DNA of 64,000 bases, from NCBI GenBank assembly GCA_937995835.1, contig CALKIV010000002.1:35433-99432 (forward strand), in the 5' to 3' direction. The translations under genes and the position numbers were made by a program. The number at the start of each line of letters is the position of its first letter. Within the stretch, counting starts at the first letter, position 1. The notes below the pieces were generated by a model, which searched no databases, was not told the origin of the DNA, and saw nothing but the letters and a program-made list of their open reading frames with translations. This DNA is from an uncultured Dysgonomonas sp. Lineage in GTDB: Bacteria; Bacteroidota; Bacteroidia; Bacteroidales; Dysgonomonadaceae. This document shows, piece after piece, positions 7,798 through 16,216 of the stretch.

Positions 7798-8724
7798 TTA
7801 ACTGTATTTTCCTGCTTTTACGGCTTCAGAGAAACTTCTCGAAAACTTCTCATGCGTATAAATCATATGCACAAAGATAGCATTTAAAACGATCAACTCG
7901 AAAACAAAGTAAAGCCACGGCCAACCAATCAGAACCGAAACGAAGAGTGCTATCGCTCGTGTATTGAATGACAAGATGTTAGTCCACTTCATCATCGGAA
8001 GGCTCTTCGTTCTAAAATCATCTCTAAAAGTTTGTGGTGCAGCAGAAACACTTCCAAAAGTTTCGCGTAGCGTTTTAAACATTTCTTGCAAGCCCGGAGA
8101 TAAATCTTCTTGTCCTTTGGTATAATTGGTATAGAAGGTTAAGACTAATTTCTCCCAAAAGTTACCTGTCCAAGTTAAAGTTTGATTTTTTTCTTTCAGC
8201 TCAAAAGTATTATCTAACTCACTTCCTTCTTCACCTTTTAGAAAAAGTAGATGAGCATTTCTGTAATAGTCTGCCATTGCTGCTTGCTTAGAATGGAAAA
8301 TTCCGGTTACGATTGCAAGCACCCAAATCCAAATACCCCATTCAGGATATAAGCGCAAACAAATTGCAATATAGATAGATGCAAACCATAGATTTCCGGC
8401 AAAGCCATCAAGAACTCTCCCTAATGCAGAAAACTGCTTGGTCATTCGCGCTAATTGTCCATCTGCGCTATCATAGGAGTTTGCCCAAACCAATAAAAAT
8501 ATTCCCAATAGTGTAATCCAAAGTTCCTGAAAGTAGAAACAAACACCTGCCCCCACACCAAGAAAGATGCTTGCGATGGTGACAGCATTGGGACTAACTC
8601 CAAGCTTTTGGAAGAGGAGTGCCCAACGATAGCCTATGGGACGATAAAAATATATATCAATAAATTCTTCGGTGTCGGTTGATTTTAGAGTCGACTCAAG
8701 GGTCGGTTTGTCTGTTGTTGTCAT
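7798..8724 (-). CDS. CDP-alcohol phosphatidyltransferase, candidate inositol-phosphate transferase
   Basis: A 308-residue integral membrane enzyme with about six helices. The family motif D-x2-D-G-x2-A-R-x8-G-x3-D is present as Asp85, Asp88, Gly89, Ala92, Arg93, Gly102, Asp106. The fourth Asp expected at residue 110 is Gly, with Asn111 next to it. The N-terminal stretch IDIYFYRPIGYRWA followed by PNAVTIAS resembles the transferase half of archaeal di-myo-inositol-phosphate-phosphate synthases. A soluble loop of about 80 residues (roughly 165-250) is inserted before the last helices. Family members move a phospho-alcohol from a CDP carrier to a second alcohol. With a nucleotidyltransferase and MIPS in the same run, transfer of phosphoinositol is likely; acceptor unknown. 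It overlaps the preceding gene by 4 bp. Confidence 0.8.
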   Translation of the reverse strand: MTTTDKPTLESTLKSTDTEEFIDIYFYRPIGYRWALLFQKLGVSPNAVTIASIFLGVGAGVCFYFQELWITLLGIFLLVWANSYDSADGQLARMTKQFSALGRVLDGFAGNLWFASIYIAICLRLYPEWGIWIWVLAIVTGIFHSKQAAMADYYRNAHLLFLKGEEGSELDNTFELKEKNQTLTWTGNFWEKLVLTFYTNYTKGQEDLSPGLQEMFKTLRETFGSVSAAPQTFRDDFRTKSLPMMKWTNILSFNTRAIALFVSVLIGWPWLYFVFELIVLNAIFVHMIYTHEKFSRSFSEAVKAGKYS

Positions 8725-8999
8725 TTATCTTCTTCGTTATCTGAATAATGTCCGTAAGAATTAGCTCGCTTTACGCTATATGCTTTCCAAAAGCAAAACG
8801 CAGAGAAGAGGAAGTAAAAACCTGCCACCCCCCATTTGCCGGCTACTTCATAGATTTTCAATAAAATATAAGGAAGCATTCCCTGCTTCAACCCTTGTTC
8901 TGTTTGATACAATTCATACCAATAGTATACGCCAATGGCCATGAAAAGACAACCCAGAAAAATGGTTATAATAATATAGATTTTAGTTTTTTTGCTCAT
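8721..8999 (-). CDS. Small two-helix membrane protein of the inositol cluster
   Basis: A 92-residue protein I do not recognise. It has two predicted membrane helices (about residues 7-30, IIITIFLGCLFMAIGVYYW, and 55-73, GVAGFYFLFSAFCFW) and a charged C-terminal tail ending in NEEDK. Its start overlaps the ATP-grasp gene by 4 bp and its end overlaps the CDP-alcohol transferase gene by 4 bp. This tight double overlap implies translational coupling and a role with those two enzymes, perhaps as a membrane partner of the transferase. That role is inference only. Confidence 0.7.
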   Translation of the reverse strand: MSKKTKIYIIITIFLGCLFMAIGVYYWYELYQTEQGLKQGMLPYILLKIYEVAGKWGVAGFYFLFSAFCFWKAYSVKRANSYGHYSDNEEDK

Positions 9000-9919
9000 C
9001 GTCCTAGCTTGTGTAATAGTCTAAAAAACCATCCATTTTTTTCTTCAGTCAGGCTTTCTGAAACTTTTTTGTGAATACACTCAGCTATTTTTGGTGCCGC
9101 AATCTCTCTGCATGGAGCAAAACTAGGCCAATCATTAAAGTCAATGATTTTAAAACTGCCATCTTTATCCACTACACAATCACCACCATATACCTGTACA
9201 TTCAGCACCTCGCCAGCTTTGTCACAAGCTTTTTTCAGTTCCTCAACAGAAAATTTAAACTCTTGTGCTTCACCATTGATAGCCTCTAGTCCAAACTTAC
9301 TATGACTCAAATCGAAAGGATAGAACCAATAAAAGAAATCGGTACCTGCTACTCCATAAAACTTCACCAAATCGCCCACTAAGTGCTCATTGATTACGGC
9401 ATTGGGGATGCCTCTCAACCCGAATTCTTGTAGTATAGAAGTCACCTCCACCACATTTCTGGCATAAGATACATCTTCTCGATGTATGGCATGAGAGTCT
9501 CCTCGTTTGATCCAATAGGCTGGAGCTCGCATTTTCTCCAATTTTTCACTTGGATCTTCATCTACATTGAGAATTATACTTTTGGGATGTGGCAACTTAT
9601 GTTGCAACATCAGTTTTGTCATATTTTCGCGAGCACAATTTTCTATTCCATAACCAGAATTAACGATCATTGCTCCTTTGTTCTCTGCTTTCTTCAAAGC
9701 TGATATAGTAGTTTTGTCTCTAGCCATACTGAAGATATGTTTTGCACTTACTTTACCCAATACAAATTCAGACTCAGTAAACTCTTCAACATCGTACCCC
9801 ATTTCGACCAAATGATCTACCACCAAATTGAATATTTTCCCATCGTTTCCGATGTGGTTAGGAGAATATTTCGTGTTACGCTTTACTCCTGCTATTTTTA
9901 TTTTTTCTGGTTTTTTCAT
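8996..9919 (-). CDS. ATP-grasp family protein of the inositol cluster
   Basis: A 307-residue cytosolic protein with an ATP-grasp fold. The nucleotide lysine region is YWIKRGD (about 136-141), followed by AVINEHLVGD. Metal ligands are visible as Asp247 in YGGDCVV and Asp260 and Asn262 in IIDFNDWPSF. ATP-grasp enzymes either ligate an acid to an amine or thiol, or phosphorylate a substrate, as the inositol trisphosphate 5/6-kinases do; those also carry a D-x-N followed by an aromatic-Pro turn. Placement between a nucleotidyltransferase (18 bp upstream) and the coupled membrane genes suggests that it acts on the inositol product or its precursor. RimK-like ligase activity is the main alternative. 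Confidence 0.7.
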   Translation of the reverse strand: MKKPEKIKIAGVKRNTKYSPNHIGNDGKIFNLVVDHLVEMGYDVEEFTESEFVLGKVSAKHIFSMARDKTTISALKKAENKGAMIVNSGYGIENCARENMTKLMLQHKLPHPKSIILNVDEDPSEKLEKMRAPAYWIKRGDSHAIHREDVSYARNVVEVTSILQEFGLRGIPNAVINEHLVGDLVKFYGVAGTDFFYWFYPFDLSHSKFGLEAINGEAQEFKFSVEELKKACDKAGEVLNVQVYGGDCVVDKDGSFKIIDFNDWPSFAPCREIAAPKIAECIHKKVSESLTEEKNGWFFRLLHKLGR

Positions 9920-9937
9920 CCCTTTATCGACTTACTT

Positions 9938-10645
9938 TCAAGAAAGTAAGAATTTTTCTGCTTTTGCAATATCTTCTGCATGATCAACATCTACAATTTT
10001 AGTGAATGGATGTGCTTTCAATTGCAAACCGTCTTTCACTAACTGACGTTGGAAATTTCTCATTCGTGATTGTCCTGACTCTATGCATCCTTCCAATGTG
10101 GCGATCGCTTTTGGTGTCAATCCGTAGATTCCTCCTGAAATATATTGGCAGTCTGCTGCAGAGTCCAAAAATCCTTGAATTGTCATATCTTCGTTATCCA
10201 CATCTACATAAAGAGGCTTCTCATCATCAATATAGTCCGTTACAGCCATCACACCATCAGAAGTTTGATCTGCAATGAATGCTTGAATATATTGTTTAAA
10301 GTCATCTTCTTTGAAGATTGTATCCACTGTGGTAAGGCAGAATTTACTGTCTCGAAGAAAGTTTCTCAACTCATAAAAGCTGTGCATAGAGCTTGGCGTA
10401 GATTTTACAACCACATTCAATGGAATATCTAGGCTCAAGTTTTGAACATATTCTTGCACCGAAGTCATTTCTTCATTCACAATAATGCTAATCGATTTAG
10501 CATCATTTGCAAGAAAGATATCAATCAAGCGACGGATCATCTCTTTGCCATTCAACTTCACTAATGGTTTCGGCAACTTCACGCCCTCCTCCACTAAGCG
10601 AGAGCCTTCTCCTGCCGCTATTATTGCATAATTAATCGTTTTCAT
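9938..10645 (-). CDS. Sugar/inositol-phosphate nucleotidyltransferase
   Basis: A 235-residue NTP transferase of the GT-A-like fold. The N-terminal signature is AIIAAGEGSRL, followed by KLPKPLVKLNGKEMI, the pattern of enzymes that join CTP or another NTP to a phosphorylated sugar or polyol. Further motifs are LTTVDTIF (the metal-binding Asp) and a C-terminal VDVDHAEDI, where Asp probably binds the second metal. Given MIPS and a CDP-alcohol transferase in the same run, CTP:inositol-phosphate cytidylyltransferase is the most economical function. Archaeal and thermophile enzymes carry this domain fused to the transferase; here they are separate genes. It begins 24 bp after pdxA. Confidence 0.75.
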   Translation of the reverse strand: MKTINYAIIAAGEGSRLVEEGVKLPKPLVKLNGKEMIRRLIDIFLANDAKSISIIVNEEMTSVQEYVQNLSLDIPLNVVVKSTPSSMHSFYELRNFLRDSKFCLTTVDTIFKEDDFKQYIQAFIADQTSDGVMAVTDYIDDEKPLYVDVDNEDMTIQGFLDSAADCQYISGGIYGLTPKAIATLEGCIESGQSRMRNFQRQLVKDGLQLKAHPFTKIVDVDHAEDIAKAEKFLLS

Positions 10646-10669
10646 CTTATCTTATAATCGAGATGTGGC

Positions 10670-11758
10670 TTAGTCATTATCATTTCCTGACAAATCTAGT
10701 TCTTCGTTGTCAGATCCTCTTGCCACATAAAGTTTTTGCAATGGACTAGCATAAGCCTCATCATCAAATTTCCTGTTATTATAAACATCGATAGCCATGT
10801 AGATTGCTTGACGCAATGACTCTTCGGATGCTACATTTTTTCCGGCTATACTATATCCTGTGCCATGTGCTGGCGAAGTACGAACAATTGGTAAACCTGC
10901 CGTAAAGTTTACACCTTCTTCCATAGCAAGCGCTTTGAAAGGAGCCAATCCTTGATCGTGATACATAGCAAGTACACCATCAAACCTTTTGAAGTCGCCT
11001 GAACCAAAAAAGCCATCTGCAGCAAAAGGACCAAAGCAAAGTAGCTTTTCGTCTTGCAATTCACGGATAGCAGGAATGATCACATCATTTTCCTCTGAAC
11101 CTAGGAGTCCATTTTCTCCAGCATGAGGATTGAGTGAAAGGATTGCTATGCGAGGTTTTCCGACTCTAAAGTCTCTTCGTAGAGAGTGATTGAATATTCT
11201 TGCTGCCTCTTTTATTTTATCTTTAGTCACCTTTTGAGGGACTTCCGAAAGAGCTGTGTGACCTGTCACTAGAGCTACACGCAGTTCGTTAGAAGCTAAA
11301 ATCATCAGACTTTTGTCTCCTTCATTTGCAAACTTTTGTTCTAAATACTCTGTATGACCAGGAAAGTGAAAATCTTCACTTTGTATGTTATCTTTATTGA
11401 TAGGAGCAGTTACAAGTACATCTATATACTTCTTTTTCAGATCATCAGTTGCTCTTTCTAAGGCTGATAGTGCAGCAGCACCCGCCTCTTTGCTCGATTC
11501 TCCAAGTTCTATCTTTACCTTCTCATCAATGCAGTTGATAATATTTACTTTATTAGCAACAGCTGTTCTGGTGTCTGGTATTTGATTCAGATTCACAGCT
11601 TGCAGATTCATCACTTTTCGGTGATACGAAGCTACTTTTTGTGAACCATAAATCACAGGGATACACATCTCGGCTAAGCGCAAATCGGCAAAAGCCTTTA
11701 GGATAACTTCATAGCCTATCCCGTTGATGTCTCCATGTGTAATTCCTACTCTTATCAT
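10670..11758 (-). CDS. pdxA: 4-hydroxythreonine-4-phosphate dehydrogenase
   Basis: A 362-residue NAD-dependent enzyme of the DXP-dependent pyridoxal phosphate pathway; it oxidises 4-phosphohydroxy-L-threonine. Metal-ligand histidines are visible in FHFPGHTEYLE, in MYHDQGLAPFKAL, and in RTSPAHGTGYSIAGK, all strongly conserved. It is about 30 residues longer than E. coli PdxA (329), mainly from internal and C-terminal extensions such as the tail ELDLSGNDND. It is the first large gene of the run that continues into the inositol genes. The functional link between them is not obvious and may be only shared transcription. Confidence 0.93.
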   Translation of the reverse strand: MIRVGITHGDINGIGYEVILKAFADLRLAEMCIPVIYGSQKVASYHRKVMNLQAVNLNQIPDTRTAVANKVNIINCIDEKVKIELGESSKEAGAAALSALERATDDLKKKYIDVLVTAPINKDNIQSEDFHFPGHTEYLEQKFANEGDKSLMILASNELRVALVTGHTALSEVPQKVTKDKIKEAARIFNHSLRRDFRVGKPRIAILSLNPHAGENGLLGSEENDVIIPAIRELQDEKLLCFGPFAADGFFGSGDFKRFDGVLAMYHDQGLAPFKALAMEEGVNFTAGLPIVRTSPAHGTGYSIAGKNVASEESLRQAIYMAIDVYNNRKFDDEAYASPLQKLYVARGSDNEELDLSGNDND

Positions 11759-11780
11759 ATTCTTTTATTATAAAACTATC

Positions 11781-11906
11781 TTATTCATTATCTTCCTCAT
11801 CTTCAGAAGATATTAGTGGTGGAATAAAAATCAATTCATCCTTGCTGATATTTCTCCACCGATTGCTCTCGACAAGCCTTCAAACCTCTTGCATTTTAGC
11901 AACCAT
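11781..11906 (-). pseudogene. Short broken reading frame before pdxA
   Basis: A 41-codon frame begins with ATG at 11906 and ends with TAA at 11781, but codon 9 is TGA (11882-11880). Read through, it would give MVAKMQEV, a stop, then RLVESNRWRNISKDELIF and an acidic tail SSEDEEDNE. The frame has a protein-like composition and lies between the pdxA promoter and pdxA. No start codon is suitable after the TGA. It may be a decayed small gene or chance; I do not recognise it. The rest of the gap 11759-12084 holds only the promoter. Confidence 0.3.
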
Positions 11907-12015
11907 ACTATATATTAAGAACAAAATAATGAGGCAAATATTGTAGATACCTTCAATTCATTCTTACCTCTTCTTTTATTATCTTTCTCTTCCTAGAGGT
12001 TTTCCTTTTCAGGTG

Positions 12016-12045
12016 CAAAGGTAACAAATTCTTGAACGCTCAAAG
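12016..12045 (-). promoter_or_regulatory. Promoter of the pdxA-inositol run
   Basis: On the minus strand a CTTTG at 12045-12041, a 17-nt spacer and a perfect -7 box TACCTTTG (12023-12016) followed by CACC. The start of transcription would be about 250 nt before pdxA, which leaves a long leader containing the broken short frame. Confidence 0.6.
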
Positions 12046-12084
12046 ACTCTATTTCAATTTTACCACCTTTTCGTATTGATCTAG

Positions 12085-13131
12085 CTATTTCGCTTTTCCT
12101 TTTTCTGTCGACAACATGCCACAAGCTGCTGAAATATCCTCACCTCGAGAGGTGCGAATAGTGGCAGTAATATGTCTTTTATTGAGATAATCTCTAAAGG
12201 CTTCCATCGTTCTTTGATCAGATGTTCTCAATTCCACATTCGGAATCTGGTGAAAACGAATAAGATTAACTCTACAATCCAGACCTTTAATCATATTCAC
12301 GAGTAGTTCTGCATGGCGAAACGTATCGTTAAAGCCTGCAAACATGATATATTCGAAAGACAAACGGCGCTGTTTGCTCCAGTCATACTCTCTCAATAGG
12401 TCTACAACTTCCTGAATGGAATAGGCCTTTTCGATAGGCATTATCGATTTTCGCTGCTCAGGGTCAGCGCTATGAATACTGATGGCTAAATGAGCATCAC
12501 TTTCCTCCAGAAAGAGTGCTAAATTTGGCAAGACTCCAGTCGTAGATACTGTGATCCGTTTGGGACTCCATGCCATACCGTAGTCAGCAGTAATGATTTC
12601 TAATGCTTTTTTCACAGCATCGTAGTTATCCAATGGTTCTCCCATCCCCATAAAAACGACGTTGGTCAAAGCATCGGATTCGGCAATGGAATACATCTGA
12701 TTTAGAATATCTGTTGTGGTCAAATTTCCAAGAAAGCCCTGCTTACCTGTCATACAGAAATGACAGTTTAGCTTACAGCCCACCTGAGAAGACACACAGA
12801 GCGTCACTCGTTCTTTGTCAGGAATCATTACAGACTCTATCAGCTTTCCTTCTGCTGTCTTGAACAGATATTTCACTGTTCCATCTTTCGAGGTTTGGTT
12901 CTCAGCAGGTGCATAACGCCCAACCTCGTATGCTTCCGAAAGTTTTTCTCTATTGGCTAATGAAATATTCGTCATCTCGTCAATAGAAGTTGCTTTCTTT
13001 TTATAAACCCAATCTGCTATTTGTTTCGCTGCAAACTTGGGCAATTTGCATATAGAAACAACTTGCTGGAGCTCGTCCATAGACATGCCCAGCAAGTATT
13101 TCTTTGAAATTATATTTTCCGAATTATCCAT
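12085..13131 (-). CDS. rlmN: Dual-specificity 23S rRNA/tRNA adenine C2 methyltransferase
   Basis: A 348-residue radical SAM enzyme that methylates A2503 of 23S rRNA and A37 of some tRNAs. The iron-sulfur cluster motif is Cys119-x3-Cys123-x2-Cys126 (GCKLNCHFCMTGK). Cys112 and Cys337 match the two catalytic cysteines (118 and 355 in E. coli). The GEPLDNYDAV motif binds SAM. Sequence and length are fully normal. It starts 38 bp after the DUF2004-like gene and ends 326 bp before pdxA. Confidence 0.95.
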   Translation of the reverse strand: MDNSENIISKKYLLGMSMDELQQVVSICKLPKFAAKQIADWVYKKKATSIDEMTNISLANREKLSEAYEVGRYAPAENQTSKDGTVKYLFKTAEGKLIESVMIPDKERVTLCVSSQVGCKLNCHFCMTGKQGFLGNLTTTDILNQMYSIAESDALTNVVFMGMGEPLDNYDAVKKALEIITADYGMAWSPKRITVSTTGVLPNLALFLEESDAHLAISIHSADPEQRKSIMPIEKAYSIQEVVDLLREYDWSKQRRLSFEYIMFAGFNDTFRHAELLVNMIKGLDCRVNLIRFHQIPNVELRTSDQRTMEAFRDYLNKRHITATIRTSRGEDISAACGMLSTEKGKAK

Positions 13132-13169
13132 TCAGTATTTTTACGTTTCTGTCTTTTACCGAAAGTCAA

Positions 13170-13706
13170 TCAACCTTCTGTCGACACTTCACAAACCTTG
13201 TAATCTTTATCCATATACAGCACAAGCATATCGTCTCTGAATCCTTTGTCGTAGTCTCGCCCAAAGGCATAGTCAAGAACGAGGAAATCATCATCACCTT
13301 CTGCATATACTCCAACTCTCACTAGTCGAAGCAATGACAGAAATCGCTCTTGCTTGCTTTTACTGTTATCTGTATTTTGAATAAAAACTTCCAATTCTTC
13401 GGCTGTGAAGATTTGGTCGAAGATATCTTGATCCCATTCGTTGATATATCTCTTGGTTTCCCCTTCGGCTTCAAAATCTTGTGCAAGAAAATCCGAGCCC
13501 AGTTGGCTGATCTTTTCCAGATCATTCAAAACTTGACTAACTTTTTTGATGTTAGTATCATTTATTTGTTGGAAGTTTACATCTATATCAACAAGAAGTT
13601 CTCCAAACTCATATTCTGATAAACTCCCCAAGTACTGATACTCCCAGTCTGTCTGTTCAAGCTTGACTTTACCAAACAATGGCAATGTGATTTCTTTTAC
13701 AGCCAT
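13170..13706 (-). CDS. DUF2004-like protein of unknown function
   Basis: A 178-residue, acidic, soluble protein with no signal peptide or membrane helix. The opening LPLFGKVKLEQTDWEYQYLG and the two-part alpha/beta layout resemble DUF2004 proteins, a family without a firm function that is sometimes found near toxin or nuclease genes. Here it follows pgi by only 2 bp, so it is co-transcribed with a housekeeping gene and I see no toxin partner. The family assignment is from memory of its pattern and is moderate. Confidence 0.55.
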   Translation of the reverse strand: MAVKEITLPLFGKVKLEQTDWEYQYLGSLSEYEFGELLVDIDVNFQQINDTNIKKVSQVLNDLEKISQLGSDFLAQDFEAEGETKRYINEWDQDIFDQIFTAEELEVFIQNTDNSKSKQERFLSLLRLVRVGVYAEGDDDFLVLDYAFGRDYDKGFRDDMLVLYMDKDYKVCEVSTEG

Positions 13707-13708
13707 TG

Positions 13709-15055
13709 TTACAGACGTTTCTTTATTTCTTCTGATTGTTTTTCATAACCCGGTTTTTCTAACAAAGCAAACATATTAGCCTTGTAAGCTTCTACACCCG
13801 GTTGGTCAAATGGATTTACTCCAAGAAGATATCCACTGATTCCACAAGCTTTTTCGAAGAAATAGATTAACTGTCCAAGATAATATTCATTCAACTTAGG
13901 CAACTCTACTTTCAAGTTTGGCACTCCACCATCTACGTGAGCCAATTGAGTTCCTAGTTCAGCCATTTTGTTCACATAATCAATATGTTTACCTGCAAGG
14001 AAATTCAATCCATCAAGATTATCTTTATCAGTTGGCACTAAAAAAGCATGATTAGGAGCTTTTACCGAAATCACAGTTTCGAAGATAGAGCGTTCACCTT
14101 CTTGAATCCATTGTCCCATAGAGTGAAGGTCAGCAGTGAAGTCTACAGCTGCATTGAAAATTCCTTTGTGGTCTTTTCCTTCGCTTTCTCCGTATAGCTG
14201 TTTCCACCATTCAGCTACAAAGTGCATTTTTGGATGGAAGTTTGCTAAAATTTCTATTTTCTTACCTTTCTTATACAGCTCGTTTCTTACAATGGCATAT
14301 TGCTCTGCTATATTTTTTTCAAGTGGAACACTTGGTGCTGTATCTTTTTCCATTTCCACTGCTCCTGCAACTAGTTGACGAATGTCTACGCCAGCAACAG
14401 CTATTGGAAGCAATCCCACAGGAGTCAATACAGAGTAACGACCACCTACATTGTCTGGAATAACATATTTCTTATATCCTTCGTTTGTTGCCAATGTAAA
14501 GAGTGCACCTCTAGCAGCATCTGTGATAGCTACAATACGTTTCTTAGCTTCTTCTTTGCCTACTTTACCTTCTAGTTCAGCTTTTAGGATACGAAAAGCA
14601 AGTGCAGGCTCTGTTGTAGTTCCTGATTTAGAGATATTGATCAGTCCAAAAGACTTATCTTTTAAGAAATCAAGAAGTTCTACGATATAATCTTCTCCAA
14701 TATTGTTTCCTGCGTATAACACTACTGGATTTTTTCGTTCTTTTTGCAACCAGTCAAACGAGTTTGACACAGCTTCGATTACAGCTCTAGCACCTAAATA
14801 GCTACCTCCAATACCAATAAACACAACAACTTCACACTTTTCTCTTAGCGATTTTGCTGTTGCTTCAATATCTGCCAACTGAGCAGAGGTGATAGATGAA
14901 GGCAAGTTCACCCAACCTAGAAAATCATTTCCTTTGCCAGTACCGTCATGCAATGCTTTATTACATTGTTTCGCCTTTTCAGCTTGAGCATTGATAGCTG
15001 CTTGATCTACAAAACCAAGGGCTTTACTATAGTCTAGTTTAATGTTATTTTCCAT
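13709..15055 (-). CDS. pgi: Glucose-6-phosphate isomerase
   Basis: A 448-residue isomerase that converts glucose 6-phosphate and fructose 6-phosphate. The length is that of the short bacterial form (as in Bacillus). It has the SIS fold with FIGIGGSYLGARAVIEA near the start, NISKSGTTTEPALAFR for phosphate binding, and GGRYSVLTPVGL with the family signature. The catalytic Glu is in the QLYGESEGKDHKGIF segment and the C-terminal Lys-rich QPGVEAYKANM motif holds the base region. It is 2 bp from the DUF2004-like gene and 99 bp downstream of gpsA. It supplies or uses the same glucose 6-phosphate pool as the inositol-phosphate synthase. Confidence 0.96.
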   Translation of the reverse strand: MENNIKLDYSKALGFVDQAAINAQAEKAKQCNKALHDGTGKGNDFLGWVNLPSSITSAQLADIEATAKSLREKCEVVVFIGIGGSYLGARAVIEAVSNSFDWLQKERKNPVVLYAGNNIGEDYIVELLDFLKDKSFGLINISKSGTTTEPALAFRILKAELEGKVGKEEAKKRIVAITDAARGALFTLATNEGYKKYVIPDNVGGRYSVLTPVGLLPIAVAGVDIRQLVAGAVEMEKDTAPSVPLEKNIAEQYAIVRNELYKKGKKIEILANFHPKMHFVAEWWKQLYGESEGKDHKGIFNAAVDFTADLHSMGQWIQEGERSIFETVISVKAPNHAFLVPTDKDNLDGLNFLAGKHIDYVNKMAELGTQLAHVDGGVPNLKVELPKLNEYYLGQLIYFFEKACGISGYLLGVNPFDQPGVEAYKANMFALLEKPGYEKQSEEIKKRL

Positions 15056-15154
15056 ATCAGTATACTATAATTAATTAATCGTTTATACTTAATCTTTTTA
15101 TTTGCAAAACTTTATTTATTGTCAGGAATAATTTATTTATTAGATCCTAAGACA

Positions 15155-16156
15155 TTATCTCAAAACCTGTTCTCTCAAAACTTTAATTTCTTGGCGAGCT
15201 GTACAATTTTCATACAACACACGATACACCATATCTACAATAGGTATCTCTACATTGTATTTTTCGTTCATCTCTTTGATACACTTCGTTCCGAAATAAC
15301 CTTCTGCAATCATCTGCATCTCCATTTGAGCAGCTTTTACAGAATATCCTTTACCGATCATCGAACCGAATGTTCTATTTCTGCTAAAGCCTGAATAGGC
15401 TGTAACAAGCAAATCTCCAAGATATTCAGAGTCTTTGATATTTCTTTTCTCTGGAGATACGGTATTTACAAAATGCTCCATCTCACTGATGGCATTGGAA
15501 ATCAGCACAGCTTGAAAATTGTCTCCATATTTCAATCCGTGACATATTCCTGAAGCAATAGCGTATACATTTTTCAGCACTGCTGCAACTTCTATACCTA
15601 CCACATCAGTAGAGGCCGATGCTTTGATAAATCTGTTGGTGAAAAGCTTCGCCAACTGATCAGCTTTCGTTCTATCTTCGCAAGCAATGGTAGGATAAGT
15701 CAGTTTTTCAAGAGCTATTTCTTCTGCATGACAAGGTCCTCCTACAATCGCAATATTGTTAGGACTAACATCATATTCTTCCATTACGTAGTCTGTTACC
15801 AACAAGTTTTCAGGAGGAATAATTCCCTTGATTGCCGACAGGATAAACTTATCTTTCAGCCCTTCTTTTCCTAATCTTTCTAAATGTCCTTTGAGAAAAG
15901 GTGAAGGAATGGCAATAATAAGCGTATCGGATTTCTTTACGACCTCAACGATATCTGAATAAAAGGTTATTCTATCTACATTGAAATCCACATTCGTCAA
16001 ATATGAAGGATTTCGTCCTAACTTCTGAAATTCTTCTATCTGCTCTGGACGACGCATATACCAATTGATATGCTTCTCGTGAAGCAACATAATTTTGGCT
16101 AAAGCCGTAGCCCATGTGCCGCCACCTAAAATTGCTATCTGACCTGGAAATTTCAT
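15155..16156 (-). CDS. gpsA: Glycerol-3-phosphate dehydrogenase [NAD(P)+]
   Basis: A 333-residue cytosolic enzyme that reduces dihydroxyacetone phosphate to sn-glycerol 3-phosphate for phospholipids. The N-terminal dinucleotide motif is ILGGGTWATALAKI. Catalytic and substrate residues appear in VLKNVYAIASGICHGLKYGDN (Lys) and in the GSMIGKGYSVKAAQ stretch. The size is normal. The gene lies 61 bp after lysS behind a hairpin, then 99 bp before pgi. Confidence 0.94.
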   Translation of the reverse strand: MKFPGQIAILGGGTWATALAKIMLLHEKHINWYMRRPEQIEEFQKLGRNPSYLTNVDFNVDRITFYSDIVEVVKKSDTLIIAIPSPFLKGHLERLGKEGLKDKFILSAIKGIIPPENLLVTDYVMEEYDVSPNNIAIVGGPCHAEEIALEKLTYPTIACEDRTKADQLAKLFTNRFIKASASTDVVGIEVAAVLKNVYAIASGICHGLKYGDNFQAVLISNAISEMEHFVNTVSPEKRNIKDSEYLGDLLVTAYSGFSRNRTFGSMIGKGYSVKAAQMEMQMIAEGYFGTKCIKEMNEKYNVEIPIVDMVYRVLYENCTARQEIKVLREQVLR

Positions 16157-16179
16157 TTGTTTCTTATATTAAAAAGACA

Positions 16180-16212
16180 AAAAGCTCAGCCCAATTACTT
16201 AGGTGAGCTTTT
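16180..16212 (-). terminator. Hairpin between lysS and gpsA
   Basis: AAAAGCTCA (16180-16188) pairs with TGAGCTTTT (16204-16212) over a 15-nt loop. On the minus strand it follows the lysS stop within 5 nt and is followed by T-rich sequence, so it may end or weaken transcription after lysS. Confidence 0.6.
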
Positions 16213-16216
16213 CCCT

